Assembly: GCA_941918925.1 (NCBI GenBank)
Contig: OW799233.1
Location: 70,256,578-70,320,577, forward strand
Source: Phyto melanocephala
Lineage: Eukaryota; Arthropoda; Insecta; Diptera; Rhinophoridae
Direction of reading: 5' to 3'
Length of the DNA: 64,000 bases
Every line of letters starts with the position of its first letter. Position 1 is the first letter of the stretch. The notes below the pieces were generated by a model. That model had not been told where the DNA came from and made no database searches. It saw nothing but the letters and a program-made list of their open reading frames with translations. Positions 43,691-55,414 of this stretch are shown piece by piece. A program made the translations under genes and the position numbers.

Positions 43691-44397
43691 TTTTCGCACA
43701 TGTATATCCGAATAATACGTATGTATAGAGAGTATTTTTGAAAATAAGTAATAAATATACTCGTAACCGTAGCAATTCATGCATGTACGAGTAGCTATTT
43801 TCTGTGATAAATGCATGGTTATACTTATAACCGAAAAAGATAAGTAAATATTCGAGTTATTTCTTTTTCGGATAACCGAAGTCAGACTCTGATTATTACT
43901 ACTAATATACATAAATACAATCAATTCCTTAATAATTGCATTTAAACTTTTAACCAAACACCGAAGTATAAAAAGAAGAACCGTTTTTTTTTTCTCTCCT
44001 GAAAAATTTTATTTTTTAAGATACGAGGGTGAGGAAGTAAGGCATCGATATGGTACATATATGTAGGTAGCATAAAACAAATGTTTGTTTATAAATATTT
44101 AACTACCGCAAAAATTTAAATTCTTCTTTATTTTGAATATTTTCTGCAATTTCACGCACAATATTATGCAAAAACCAATTATACACTTCACTATAGTTGC
44201 GTTTCAAGTCACAAAAAACGGTACCGTAAATATAAAAAACAAAAAAAAAACATAACGGCACATACCGGAATGTATTCAAGAGAACTTAAAGACTATATGG
44301 TACTTTTCACAACCAAGCCACATTAAATTTGAACCTTTGAGAGATGTTTAAACTTTAAGTGGTACACATATGTACCTTCTGGGTCGAAAGGGTTAAG

Positions 44398-45130
44398 GTG
44401 CCGAAAAACGTTTATCTCGTAATTTATGCCAAGTCAGGACTATACAGCGGATGACTTATTAAATAGACGCTTTGAATTTCGAAAAAGTCTATATATAAGC
44501 CGATGTGTGCGTAATCGCATTGTCGTGGTGGGGAATGATCTGTCTTTGACGGCTGGTTGTTCTTATTTCTCCGAAGATTTCTAGCAAACAAATGTTTGTG
44601 TACCATTTAGAAGTCACCAGTCTACACCAATACAGTCATACTGTTCTTAATTTTCGTGATGTTAAGAATAGATCCATGATTCGTCACCTATCAAGATGTC
44701 GTACACATGTCTTTAAGCACTACGATCGTATTTTTTGAGCATTTCTTGCAACGAATTATATTAGATCCAAAGCAATGACTTTAACAGCCAAATGTTCATG
44801 CAGTATTATATGCCTCCATCATGCGATAAGTTGCGTTTCGATCTTGCAGTAACTTTTTGCCCACAATGTTTTTTCGGAAAAACAACCGTTTTTGGACGTC
44901 CTTCACGAAACACGAAGTTGAGCAAACTACGGCCATGATTCTATTCAGTAAACAATCGATAAACTATGGTTATTGATGGTGCTGTATCGCTAAAAACTGA
45001 GTTCATGGATGTACTGTTGTTGAATAATACCATGTGGAAAGTTGTAAAATGTAATCGCACGAAAATGTTCACGGTTTAATTCCAGTTCTTGACCGATATG
45101 GATTTTTAATGCAAACAACATTTCTGTTCT
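44398..45130 (-). pseudogene. mariner transposase remnant (central part)
   Basis: See motifs GDESWIY, HHDNA..HTS and HPLYSPDLA across different minus-strand frames. In mariners these frame the DD34D catalytic triad. At least three frame changes and several stops, so long inactive. Confidence 0.65.
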
Positions 45131-45545
45131 TATAAATATTAACTTTACGAATCAGAGAACAGAATGAATCTATTCCACGAATGTAAATCATGGTACAATT
45201 GTACTTTTTATGGTACATTTTTGAACTTGTTGGTACCGTGGTACTACCGCGAGATACTTGGTAAAAATTAAAAATTTGTCCACGTTCTCTTTAATTTTGT
45301 TTGTGTTGTGTTTTGTTTTCTTCTGTCAGCTTTTCTGTTTTTGTTGCAATGCTGTTGTCAAAGCAAATTCATGTACCAGGAAGTGTCAAGTCTGCAACAA
45401 CAAAATCTGCCTAGTACTTTATTGCAAACTTCTAACAAAAATCACCTGTTAGTTTGGCACCACCTTGTACATGAATTCGACTTGGCTCTTGTTATATGTA
45501 TTTTATTTGACTTATGATTCGTAAGCATGTAAGGTAGACTTTAAT
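45131..45545. other. No convincing gene
   Basis: Two overlapping short ORFs (45258-45517) are Cys/Phe/Leu-rich with no family signature. The motif GGTACCGTGGTAC lies at about 45231-45245 and similar GGTACC sequence at about 46073, perhaps ends of the hAT element that holds 45546-45929. Confidence 0.3.
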
Positions 45546-45929
45546 AATGAAGTACTAAAATGGTTCGATAAGTTTACTCCAGAAAAAATTATTATGGGAG
45601 AAACAAATTCAATAGTACCTCTTCTGGTGAAAATGTTTCCAGGCGATGTGATAAATATTTCCTATTTTTGGTCTAAAGTATCATAGATGTAAAATGAAAT
45701 AAATGAGTTCATGTTCCCAGATATTTCAAGAATTGTAAGCGGAATTCTGTCAATTCCACATTCATCGGCCAACGTCGATCGAGTTTTTTCTTTTCAAAAC
45801 CTAATTAAAACAAAGGAAGGAAATAGAGTACACATTTCGGCTGCTTCAAATTTGATACAAACAAAAGATTTATTGAAGTCAACAAATTCTTGTTGTTTTA
45901 GTTTTAAAATAACAAAATTTATTATCTAA
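45546..45929 (+). pseudogene. hAT transposase C-terminal fragment
   Basis: One frame from 45546 with two stops at about 45687-45695: WFDKFTPEKIIMGETNSIVP, then from 45711 FPDISRIVSGILSIPHSSAN, VDRVFSFQNLIKTKEGNRV and AASNLIQTKDLLKS. This is the hATC dimerisation motif of a different hAT subgroup from 7976-8201. Catalytic part mostly missing. Confidence 0.75.
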
Positions 45930-46216
45930 AAGTATTTAATATATAAAATTTGTTAAATAACCGATCTCTACGTATGTACCTATGAATGTAATATTTAATA
46001 ATTTTTATTTTATACTAAATTTTTATAAACATTTCTGTTAAGTTTATGTTTTTATTGATAAATATGAAAAAAAGGTACCGTAATAACCTAAAAAGTACAT
46101 TTTGTTTTCATACTTGGTACAAAATCATAAAAGCCATTTTCCTTCCCTGATCTATTTGCGTTTGCTGCCTATTCACAAATTCAGTGCTTTTGTATTGCCT
46201 TTGATTGAAAATAAAA
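45930..46216. other. AT-rich spacer
   Basis: No coding signal or defined repeat. Confidence 0.3.
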
Positions 46217-48205
46217 CAAGTAAGAGCGCTATATTCGGCCGTGCCGAATCTTATATACCCTTCACAACGTGTAGTCATGCAATAACAGTGGTTTGTATCA
46301 CCATTCATTCCATATGAAATACGTACATATAAAAAATATACATATATAAAAACATCCCATTCTAAAATTATAAATTTACGTATGTATGTTAAAAAAAAAT
46401 AAAAAAAAAATTAAAAAAAAACAAGTAAGAGCGCTATATTTGGCCGTGCCGAATCTTATATACCCTTCACAACGTGTAGTCATGCAATAACAGTAGTGTG
46501 TGTCACCATTCATCCCATATGAAATACGTACATACATATAAAAACATACATATATAAAAACATCCCATTGTAAAATTATAAATCCACGTATGTATGTTGA
46601 AAAAACAAAAAAAAAAATAAAAAAAAAATTTAAAAAAAAATTTAAAAAAAAAATATTAAAAAAAAATTAAAAAAAAAATCATTATATATATAATATATAT
46701 AAAACAAAAAAAAATAAAAAAAAATTTAAAAAAAAAATTTAAAAAAAAATAATAATAAAAATATATATAATATATTAAATAAAAAACAAAAAAATAATAA
46801 AAAAAAAATAAAAAAAAAAATTAAAAAAAAATTTTTTTTTGGCTCAGCTGGGATTCGATGCCACGTTTTCCCTAACCAGTATACACGTTTGTATGTATGT
46901 ATATTGTTGTTGTAATGTTGTTTTTGTGAAAAAAAAATCGAGGTGGTCGTGGGTTTTTGCTCATATCTCAGTTGTTTATGTTCCGATGTTTCTGATTTTC
47001 AATACCGATCTACTCCCGAATATTTCTGATATTTTAATACCTTACCCGGGTCCAACCTATGTCGGGGGGCTTCCAAAAGTTGATTTCAACATACACACGG
47101 ACAGGTGGACAGACTGACAGGGCTTAATCGACTCCCCTATTCATAAGCTTTCAGAAAATATGTACTTTATGTGGTCGGAAATGAAAATTGTAGAAATTTC
47201 ACATGGAATGACAAACCTATATATACCCTTTTTCACTGTGTGAAGGGTATAATAATAATAAAAATATAAATAATATATTAAATAAAAAATAAAAAAGAAA
47301 TTAAAAAAAATTTTAAAAAATTAAAAAAAAAATTTTTGGCTCAGCTGGGATTCGATGCCACGTTTTCTCTAACCAGTATACACGTTTGTATGTATGTATG
47401 TTGTTGCTGTAATGTTGTTTTTGTGAAAAAAAAAATCGAGGTGGTCGTGGGTTTTTGCTCATATCTCACTTGTTTATGTACCGATGTTTCAGATTTTCAC
47501 TACCGATCTACTCCCGAATATTTCTGATATTTTAATACCTTATGCGGGTCCAACCTATGTCGGAGGGCTTCAAAAAGTTGATTTCAACACACACACGGAC
47601 AGACTGACAGAGCTTAATTGACTCCCCTATTCATAAGCTTTCAGAAAATATATACTTTATGGGGTCGGAAATGAAAATTGTAGAAATTTCACACGGAATG
47701 ACAAACCTATATATACCCTTTTTCACTGTGTGAAGGGTATAATAATAATAAAACAAGTAACAGCGCTATATTCGGCCGTGCCGAATCTTATATACCCTTC
47801 ACAACGTGTAGTCATGCAATAACAGTAGTTTGAGTCACCATTCATCCCATATGAAATACGTACATACATATAACAAGTAAGAGCGCTATATTCGGCCGTG
47901 CCGAATCTTATATACCCTTCACAACGTGTAGTCATGCAATAACAGTTGCTTGTATCACCATTCATCCCATATGAAATACGTACACGTATGTATGTTAAAA
48001 AAACGAAAAAAAAAAATTTAAAAAAAAAATTTTTTTAAAAAATTATATAATAAAAATATAAATAATATATTAAATAAAAAATAAAAAAATAATAAAAAAA
48101 AAAAAATTTTTTTTTAAATTTTTTTTTTGGCTCAGTTGGGATTCATTCAATGCCACGTTTTCTCTAACCAGTATACACGTTTGTATATATGTATGTTGTT
48201 GTTGT
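46217..48205 (+). repeat. Cluster of Helentron-like A and B blocks, left of the BEL insertion
   Basis: A blocks at 46217-46395, 46421-46605, 47753-47872 and 47873-47998; the last two are head-to-tail tandem copies. B blocks at 46840-47250 and 47337-47750, and the start of a third at 48128-48205, which is cut by the BEL element and continues at 56439. Each A block opens with the ATTCGGCCGTGCCGAAT hairpin, each B block closes with GTGTGAAGGGTATAA. A-rich spacers of changing length lie between. Confidence 0.75.
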
Positions 48206-48475
48206 TGTTTACGCGCATAGTGTGAACGCACCCATTGTTTGGCGGTCTTACACTAGTTTCGTTAAATTGATATATTTTGTGTATCTATTGAAAAGCTCTG
48301 TTTGTTATTATTATTGTTTTGTATTATACTCTTGTAAACCCCGAATTGTATGGTACGTACAAACCCCCGTTTTTTAAGAAAAAACAATAAAACCCGAATT
48401 TCTAAAACATTTAAAACTAATACCCGTGTTTCTCATTTTTTTTTAATATTTTCTTTAAATATTTCGAGGAAAACA
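48206..48475 (+). repeat. 5' LTR of BEL element 2
   Basis: TGTTTACGCGC to GAAAACA, 270 bp. Contains AATAAAACCC at about 48386 as a possible polyadenylation signal. Confidence 0.95.
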
Positions 48476-48478
48476 TTT

Positions 48479-48498
48479 TGGTCCTTCGAACCGGATTT
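48479..48498 (+). promoter_or_regulatory. Primer binding site, tRNA-Tyr
   Basis: TGGTCCTTCGAACCGGATTT begins 3 nt after the LTR. It matches the complement of the 3' end of insect tRNA-Tyr (acceptor TCGAAGGACCA) at 19 of 20 positions. Confidence 0.8.
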
Positions 48499-50061
48499 AA
48501 ACCCCCGAGATCCTGGAAATATTTTAAGAAAATATTTTTATTTTCAGATTCCCCAGTTTTTTGTTATTTTTGGAAAATATACCGCCATATTTTTAACATC
48601 ATCATCAGATTCCTATTCTTTTGGAAAAATTCAGCCATTTTTTCATCTTTATAAGTTTTTTTTTTATTAAAATAACCCTCTTTGGTAAAAAGGTATGTTA
48701 CATTATTTTTTTAAGTGAAAGTGAATAAAAAGTGTGTGTTTAATAAATAAATAAAACCAACAAACAAACAAAAAAACCCAACAAGTGTTTTACAAATCAA
48801 AAATTAAAATAAAAACTTTACAAAAAACACCCCATAAAAAAAAGTCATTTTGCCGACGGCAAAACAAAGTTAAATTTTTTTGCAATAACTTGGACAGAGT
48901 TTTTATTTAGATTTTTTTTTCATTTATGTGAAAAAGAATTTAAAAATTTTAATAAATAATATATTTGGTGCAGTTTTTTAAATTTTGTACATATATTTTT
49001 TTTTAAATAAATTTTTTAGAATTTTTCAAAAGTGTTTTTTAATCTCTTTTATTTTTTGTTGTAACAAAAGCTTTTGTTTTTCATATATATTGTGATTGTT
49101 ACAACAAAGAGACATTTTTTTACTCGTTGGTTTTAACCAAAAAATAAAACCCGGTATATTAAATTATTTATTTGTCTTTTTTTTAAAAGAAGGGAATAAT
49201 TATTTATAAATTTTGATTATTTTCTTTATTTTGTGAAAACCCGTTTGAAAAAAGGGATAAAGTGAGTAAATTTTATATATATATTTTTATTTAAACAACC
49301 CCCGCTCATATACTCGCTGCATTTGTTGGTTGTTGTTGTGCTGCAGCTTTGCGAATGAACGAATAAAAACCGGTTACTCATAAATTAAATGCAAAAAGTG
49401 ATTTTTACCCGTTTTTTTCTCGTTTTTAAACTCTAACGAACATATTTTTTTGCATTTAAAATTAAATTTGTTTATTTCGGTGATTTTTTCAAACTAAAAA
49501 TTATAAATTTTTCTAGTGCAAAGTGAGTACCCGGAAATATTTTGCGGCAGTACTAGTGTATATACACTTTTAATACCTTTTTCATATAGCGAAGTAATTT
49601 TACACCACAAGATATTGTTGTTCAAGTTATTTTAACCCTAAAATTTAATAATTTTACCCGATTTATTGAATAACTTGTAAGATTACTTCATTTTTTTTAA
49701 ATATTTTTGAACCCATTTTTTATAATTGAAAATTAAACTTTTATTTTTTTATTTGAAAATTTTTGTTGTGCAATTTTTTTACTCGTTTTTTATAAACATT
49801 TTGCCCCTATACTTATTCAACCCACTGCATTATTAAAATTTGGTGATTAATTTGAAATTTTCCATTGTTTTTAATTAATCAGTTTTTTTTATTGTTGACA
49901 ATTATACGTGATAGTTTTCATTTTGTTCTCAATTAATATTTTTTTTTTTTTTTAAAATTCGATTTTGCCATTTTTTTAAAGACCAATACATTTTTTCTGG
50001 TTACCATTTTCACTTCTTTTGAATTCAATTCGAAATTTCCCCTTATTGCTTAAGATCGAAA
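48499..50061 (+). other. Long untranslated leader of BEL element 2
   Basis: About 1.56 kb of T-rich sequence without a significant ORF between the primer site and the gag-pol ATG; probably holds packaging and translation signals. Confidence 0.6.
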
Positions 50062-53000
50062 ATGGATATAGCTACAATGATTCGTAATGCTGATCGTTTG
50101 GCGGAATTTGAGGCTTTTATTGCCCTTATACCCATTGCTGATCATAATATTGGCTCATTATTGAGCCACGAAAAGGAAATTAACCGTTTATGGGAAGCTG
50201 TTCGGTCAACATATGATTCTTTGTTGATTGAGACAGAGAAAATGAAGAGCCCAAATATCGTGGAAATAAAATCTAGGTATATGGCTTCTTATACCACATA
50301 CACCCGAGGGGTTTCCATGATTACGGCCCAGTTGGACCGTTTGAAACAGGCTGCTCAGGCTGAAAAGTCCATGGAACTTGGAAATTTTTCCACCCCTATT
50401 ATGAATTTACCCCCGTGTGATACCCCAATTTTCTATGGCGACTATAAAAGTTGGCCATCATTCCGCGATATGTTCTCAGCGTTGTATGGTAATAATCCCC
50501 GATTAACCCCGGTACAGAAGTTGTATTATTTATTGCAGAAAACTGCGAAAGATGCCCATGATGCCATACAAACCATTCCGTTGACCAACGATGGCTATGC
50601 GATTGCGTGGAAAAAGTTGGTTGACACATATGAGAAGAAAGGGGCGCTTATAAATGAACAGCTTCGAACCCTTTTAAGTATTAAACCCATTACTCAGGAA
50701 TCAGGCGCGAATATTAAAAATCTGCAAAGAACCATCAACGATTGCATAACGAATCTTTCATTGTTAGAAGTTACCCCGGAAATATTCTATCACGTTATGT
50801 TAGTATACATCTGTGCTACTAAGTTGCCCGAGAACACTCTGAGCCTCTGGGAACAGTTGAAAAAACTTTGTCAGCAATCTCCCAAATGGGAAGATATGGA
50901 CACATTTTTAACGGCTCATTTTAGAACTCTTGAATCGATTTCTGATATCAGACAATCGCATTCAACACCCGGTAATAACCCAAATAGAACATATGGGAAT
51001 AGTGGCTTCCAAAAGAACCCTAATTTTAACTACCCGAGGAAATCTTCTTTTGCCCCGAAAAATGTTCAAAGTTTTTCAACAAAAACCACTACTTCCCCAA
51101 CAGTTTGTCGTTGTTTTCTTTGTCAAGGATCACACCCCCTAAGACTTTGTCCTAGTTTTTTGGGTAAGAGTTCTGATGAGAGAATGTCGACAGTGAAGAG
51201 GCTTAAATGCTGTTCAAACTGTTTGGCAACCTCTCACGAATTTAAGAATTGTAAGAGCATACATGTATGCACTCTTTGCAAACAGAAGCATCACTCTTTG
51301 CTTCATAAGAATATAGGACCACGGGAATATAATTCTAGCGTAGCGCCACTTCAGGTCCAGATCAATTCTAGTACAGTTGTACCACCCATTCAAGCTCCGT
51401 TGAATAGAAACCTTAACCCAGCTAGCAACCAAACTCAACCCACCCTTAATTTTAACCCTTCAACCTCCACAGCGGCAAGAAATTTGCATACTTTCTCCAC
51501 ACACCTTCAGTCAAACCCTAAATCTACGGTCCTTTTAGGCTCTGCTATTTGTATAGTTCACCTAAATGACACAAGATGTGCGGCCCGAGCGCTGGTTGAC
51601 CCTGGTTCGCAAGGCACTTTTATTTCCCGAAGGTTACAAAAGAAGCTTGCTATACCAACTTTTTCGGTGCCATCGACAAATGTCACTGGCATGATGGATT
51701 GCTTAGCTGGTAAATCCTCCACAATGTGCGTACTGACGGTCGGATCACCGATTGATCCCGATTTTAGGATTAAAGTTTGTGCATATGTGGTAGAAAAGAT
51801 TACCGGTCGGTTGCCCTCGTGTACTATTTCAAATATTGTAGCCTCGAGCTTCCCCAATATTACCATGATCGACGTCATGTGTACCCGTATGGATATGCTT
51901 TTTGGAGGAAATGTGTATCCCAAAATTTTAACAACGGATGTAGAAATACATCCTAATGGCAACCTGATCGCCCAGAGAACCGTTTTCGGTTGGATAGTCA
52001 CAGGTGAAGTTTTTCAATCCGAACCCCTACATTTTGTTTCGTCTTTTTGTACCCATATTGAGTTGAATAATCAACTCACTCGTTTTTGGGAACTTGAAGA
52101 AGTTCCACAAGCGACCCAACTCTCTGAGGAGGATCAGTATTGTGAAAAGCTTTACCAGACTACCACCTATAGGAATTATGACGGTCGATATGTAGTCTCA
52201 CTCCCATTTCGTCGCGAATTTTCTAATGAATTATCATTAGATTCTCGAAATAGTGCTATGTCCCAATTCAAGCGAAATGAATTTCGACTTTTGAAGAACC
52301 CGGATATAAAGACCCAATATGACAATGTTATTAGAGAGTATTTTGATAAAAGTCATATCAAGGCCGTGGAGAATTCTACTTCGATTTCGACCAGTTTTTA
52401 TTTACCCCATCACGCAGTGATTAAACCCGATAGTGTTACCACCAAACTCAGGGTGGTATTTAACGCTTCAAACCCGTCCTCCAGTGGCGTAAGCCTCAAT
52501 AACGTTTTATACCCCGGTCCTGTTCTACAGGCAGATCTGACCGTTCTAGTTTTGCGGTGGAGATTTTTCCGCTATGTTTTTAATGCGGATATTGAAAAAA
52601 TGTATCGCCAGATATTAGTCCGTCCCGATCAAACCCCTTATCAACGTATATTGTTTCGTGACAATCCCGCAGCTGAAGTGCAGGACTATGAGCTTACTAC
52701 GGTCACATTCGGAGTGAACTGTGCACCGTATTTAGCGATTCGTACTCTTTTACAATTGGCAAACGATTGTGAACCCCAAAGTCCTGCGGCATCTGAAATT
52801 TTAAGATCCCAAATGTATGTCGACGACGTACTAGCGGGATCTCATGAGCTTGAAGACGCTTGCAAGAGGCGCGATGAGTTAGTCCAAGTTCTCAGTTCGG
52901 CTTGTTTCGTTCTGAGAAAATGGACGGCTAATCATTTGCGTCTCCTTGATAACACACCCCAAGAGAATATGCTTGATGCAGACTTCTTAAAGTTTTCATG

Positions 53001-55410
53001 AGCTAGTACTACTAAGACCCTAGGCTTGCGATGGGATGCTAAAAACGATAGCTTCTATTTCAAACTCGTGTCGCAGCCGCGCCGGGATTTAGTCACAAAA
53101 CGTGCTGTCTTGTCTGAAATAGCTAAGCTATTTGACCCCGCCGGTTGGCTATCTCCGAAAATTATCGTTGCAAAAATTATAATGCAACAGATTTGGAAAG
53201 ATAAGACAGAGTGGGACGAGATTTTAAAACCCTTAACCCTTGTTCAATGGCGTACTTTTTTGGATGACTATCCTAATATTGAGAAAATTAACATTCCAAG
53301 ATGGGTTAATTTTCTACCCGAAAATGAAGTTGAACTTCATGCGTTTTGTGATGCTTCTGAAAAGGCGTAGGGTACAGCCCTCTATATCCGTAGCTTATCT
53401 TCAGAAGGTATCACTGTGCATTTGCTTGCTTCTAAAACAAAGGTAGCTCTTGTAAAATCTGAAACATTACCCCGTTGAGAACTTTGCGGAGCGGCTTTGA
53501 TGGCGAAAATGGTAGAATCGTTATGCAGTCAAATAAATCTGGCCAAGAATAAGATTTATTTTTGGACTGATTCTACTATTGTTTTATCTTGGCTTAAAAA
53601 ACCCCCTTGCCATTGGCCAACCTTTGTTAAGAACAGAATTTCACTGATTCTGGAAAAAGTTGGTAACGAGAACTGGTCTCATGTAGATTCCAAGGACAAC
53701 CCCGCCGATTTGGCAAGCCGTGGAATTCTTGCACGAGACTTAGTTGATAATTCTCTTTGGTGGCACGGACCTTCGTGGTTAAGTCTATCGCGAAAGTTCT
53801 GACCACAATCTACCCCCAATGATCACCAACATTTAGAAGTTCGAGCTTTTGCAGTTCAGACTAAACCCCCGCCGCATGACATACTTGAACGTTTCTCGGA
53901 TTTACCCCGTGCAATGCGAATTATTTCGTATTGGTTCAGGTGTTTGCAATATTTGAGAACCCGAAAATGTTTGTATGACACCTTAGATTTAACCCATTCA
54001 GAAATGAAGTTTACGAGAGATCGTTTGATTTTAGTATGTCAGCAGAATTTTATCCCCGAATACACTCAATTGTCAAAGTCTGTACCCATTTCGTCAAAGA
54101 GCAATTAGCTCACGTTGAATCCCTTTATCGACTCAAATGGGTTTGTCAGAATCAACGGTCGACTAACTCGGTCGCCTGGCTTGACTTATGATGAACGCTA
54201 CCCTAAAATTTTACCCTATTCTGCTCGTTTTACCCGTTTATATGTGGAATATGTTCACAAATGTTCTGCTCATGGCGGACATTCTTTAATGCTTCGATTA
54301 ATAAGGAGCGAATTCTGGGTCCCCAAGTTGAAGAACTTAATTCGTACAGTTATTCATAATTGTAAAAGGTGCACTATCTATCGAAAGAAAACCGGTGAAC
54401 AAATTATGGCTGCTTTACCCCCTGAACGGACAGTTCTTTCGAGACCGTTTACCCATACCGGTTTAGATTTTGCAGGTCCTTTCGACATTAAGTCCTATAT
54501 TGGTAGAGGCTGCCGAATCACTAAGGGCTATGTTCTCGTTTTTGTTTGCTTTGCTACAAAAGCAATTCATTTAGAGGCCACTGGTGATATGTCAACCGAA
54601 ACGTTTCTAGCAGCTTTTGCCCGTTTTTTCCCTCGTCGTGGGTCTCCTTCCCATTTATACTCCGACAATGGAACTACATTCGTAGGTGCGGCCAACTTAC
54701 TGGAAGCTGACCGAAAGAAATTTTTATCCGAAATGCGACAGAAAATTCTTGTACGAAATAGTTTTCAGCCTATTGAATGACATTTTATACCCCCTGGAGC
54801 TCCTCATATGGGCGGCTTGTGGGAAGCCGGGGTAAAGAGTGTTAAAACTCATTTACGAAAAATTTCTGGAGTGCAGAAATTCACATTTGAGGAATTTACT
54901 ACGATGTTAACTCGAATAGAAGCTTGTCTAAATTCTAGACCCCTGATTGCCATGACCGATGACCCAGTTGATCTAGTCCCATTAACCCCCGGTCACTTTC
55001 TCGTTGGAACGCCTCTGTTAGCACCCCCTGAACCCGATCATTCCGATTTATCCTTGAGCATTGCTAACAGATGGCAAAAGTTGAAGGTACTTAATCACCA
55101 TTTTGCTCAGCGGTGAAAAGAAGAATACCTTAAGGAGCTTCACCGTCGGGTGAAGTGGAAATATCCTGAAAAAGATATCCAAGTAGGAGATTTAGTGGTG
55201 ATTCGTCAGGATAATTTACCCCCAAATGAATGGAGATTAGGTCGAATTGAGAAGACTCATGTAGGGCATGATTCTAAGGTCCGCACAGCAGACGTGAGAA
55301 CAGCTTCCGGTATTTTTACTCGACCGATCGTGAAGCTAGTTCTCTTACCGAGTGCAGAAACCCACTTATTCATTTTTTGTTTTTCCCATTTTTTCTGTTT
55401 CCTCCCGTAG
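50062..55410 (+). pseudogene. BEL/Pao gag-pol polyprotein, single frame with seven nonsense codons
   Basis: One frame throughout. Gag (from MDIATMIRNADRLAEF) has the DUF1759 region FYGDYKSWPSFRDMFSALY and three zinc knuckles (CFLCQGSHPLRLC, CSNCLATSHEFKNC, CTLCKQKHHSLLH). The protease has ALVDPGSQGTFISR, with DPG instead of DSG. RT: VFNASNPSSSGVSLNN, FNADIEKMYRQILVRP, QMYVDDVLAG. RNase H-like: LHAFCDASEKA, FWTDSTIVLSWLKKPPC. Integrase: zinc site HKCSAHGGHS..C..C, then GLDFAGPFDIKS, YSDNGTTFVGA, GGLWEAGVKSVK, then the DUF5641-like tail. Stops: TGA 52999, TAG 53368, TGA 53476, TGA 53800, TAG 54106, TGA 54778, TGA 55114. There are no frameshifts. Everything up to RT is open (979 codons). Confidence 0.92.
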
Positions 55411-55414
55411 CAAT

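Larger units (their letters stand above)
41939..44049. mobile_element. DNA element with CGATGCCTTACTTCCTCA ends, superfamily unclear
   Basis: The left end CGATGCCTTACTTCCTCAAC is inverted at 44014-44047, with about 35 of 38 bp matching (continuing CCTCGTA.CTTAAAAAAT). An 11-bp direct repeat ATGGTACATAT flanks it (41928-41938, 44050-44060), long enough to suggest hAT or Mutator-like mobilisation. It holds the hAT MITE below and a 20-bp tandem repeat. No transposase seen. Confidence 0.75.
41559..44392. mobile_element. piggyBac-like non-autonomous element
   Basis: Ends CCCTTTCGACCC and GGGTCGAAAGGG are perfect inverted repeats flanked by TTAA (41555-41558, 44393-44396), the piggyBac signature. 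Without the nested element at 41939-44049 it is about 710 bp. It interrupts the mariner remnant. No transposase. Confidence 0.85.
41430..45130 (-). mobile_element. mariner-family element remnant, split by a nested DNA element
   Basis: Minus-strand pieces of one transposase lie on either side of 41559-44392. Upstream part (44398-45130): RPKTVVFPKKHCGQKVTARS, ILIGDESWIYS (first catalytic Asp region), HHDNAITHTSAYI (second) and HPLYSPDLA. C-terminal part (41430-41553): MEWKKCFEN, stop, FTCMQKYGA, matching the W..CF..WF.RM.KC ending of mariners. Many stops and frameshifts. Ends of the element were not defined. Confidence 0.7.

Noticed and set aside
45258..45517. Two overlapping Cys/Phe-rich ORFs
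   Set aside because: Both frames open at once in a T-rich stretch; no signal peptide plus mature peptide logic and no paralogue in the window.
46108..46308. Recurring ORF MNGDTNHCYCMTTRCEGYIRFGTAEYSALTC
   Set aside because: It is the reverse translation of the Helentron-like A block, dictated by the ATTCGGC..GCCGAAT hairpin. It has no start context and its length varies between copies.
51558..52001. 147-aa minus-strand ORF within BEL pol
   Set aside because: Antisense shadow of the protease region, which has clear family motifs on the plus strand.
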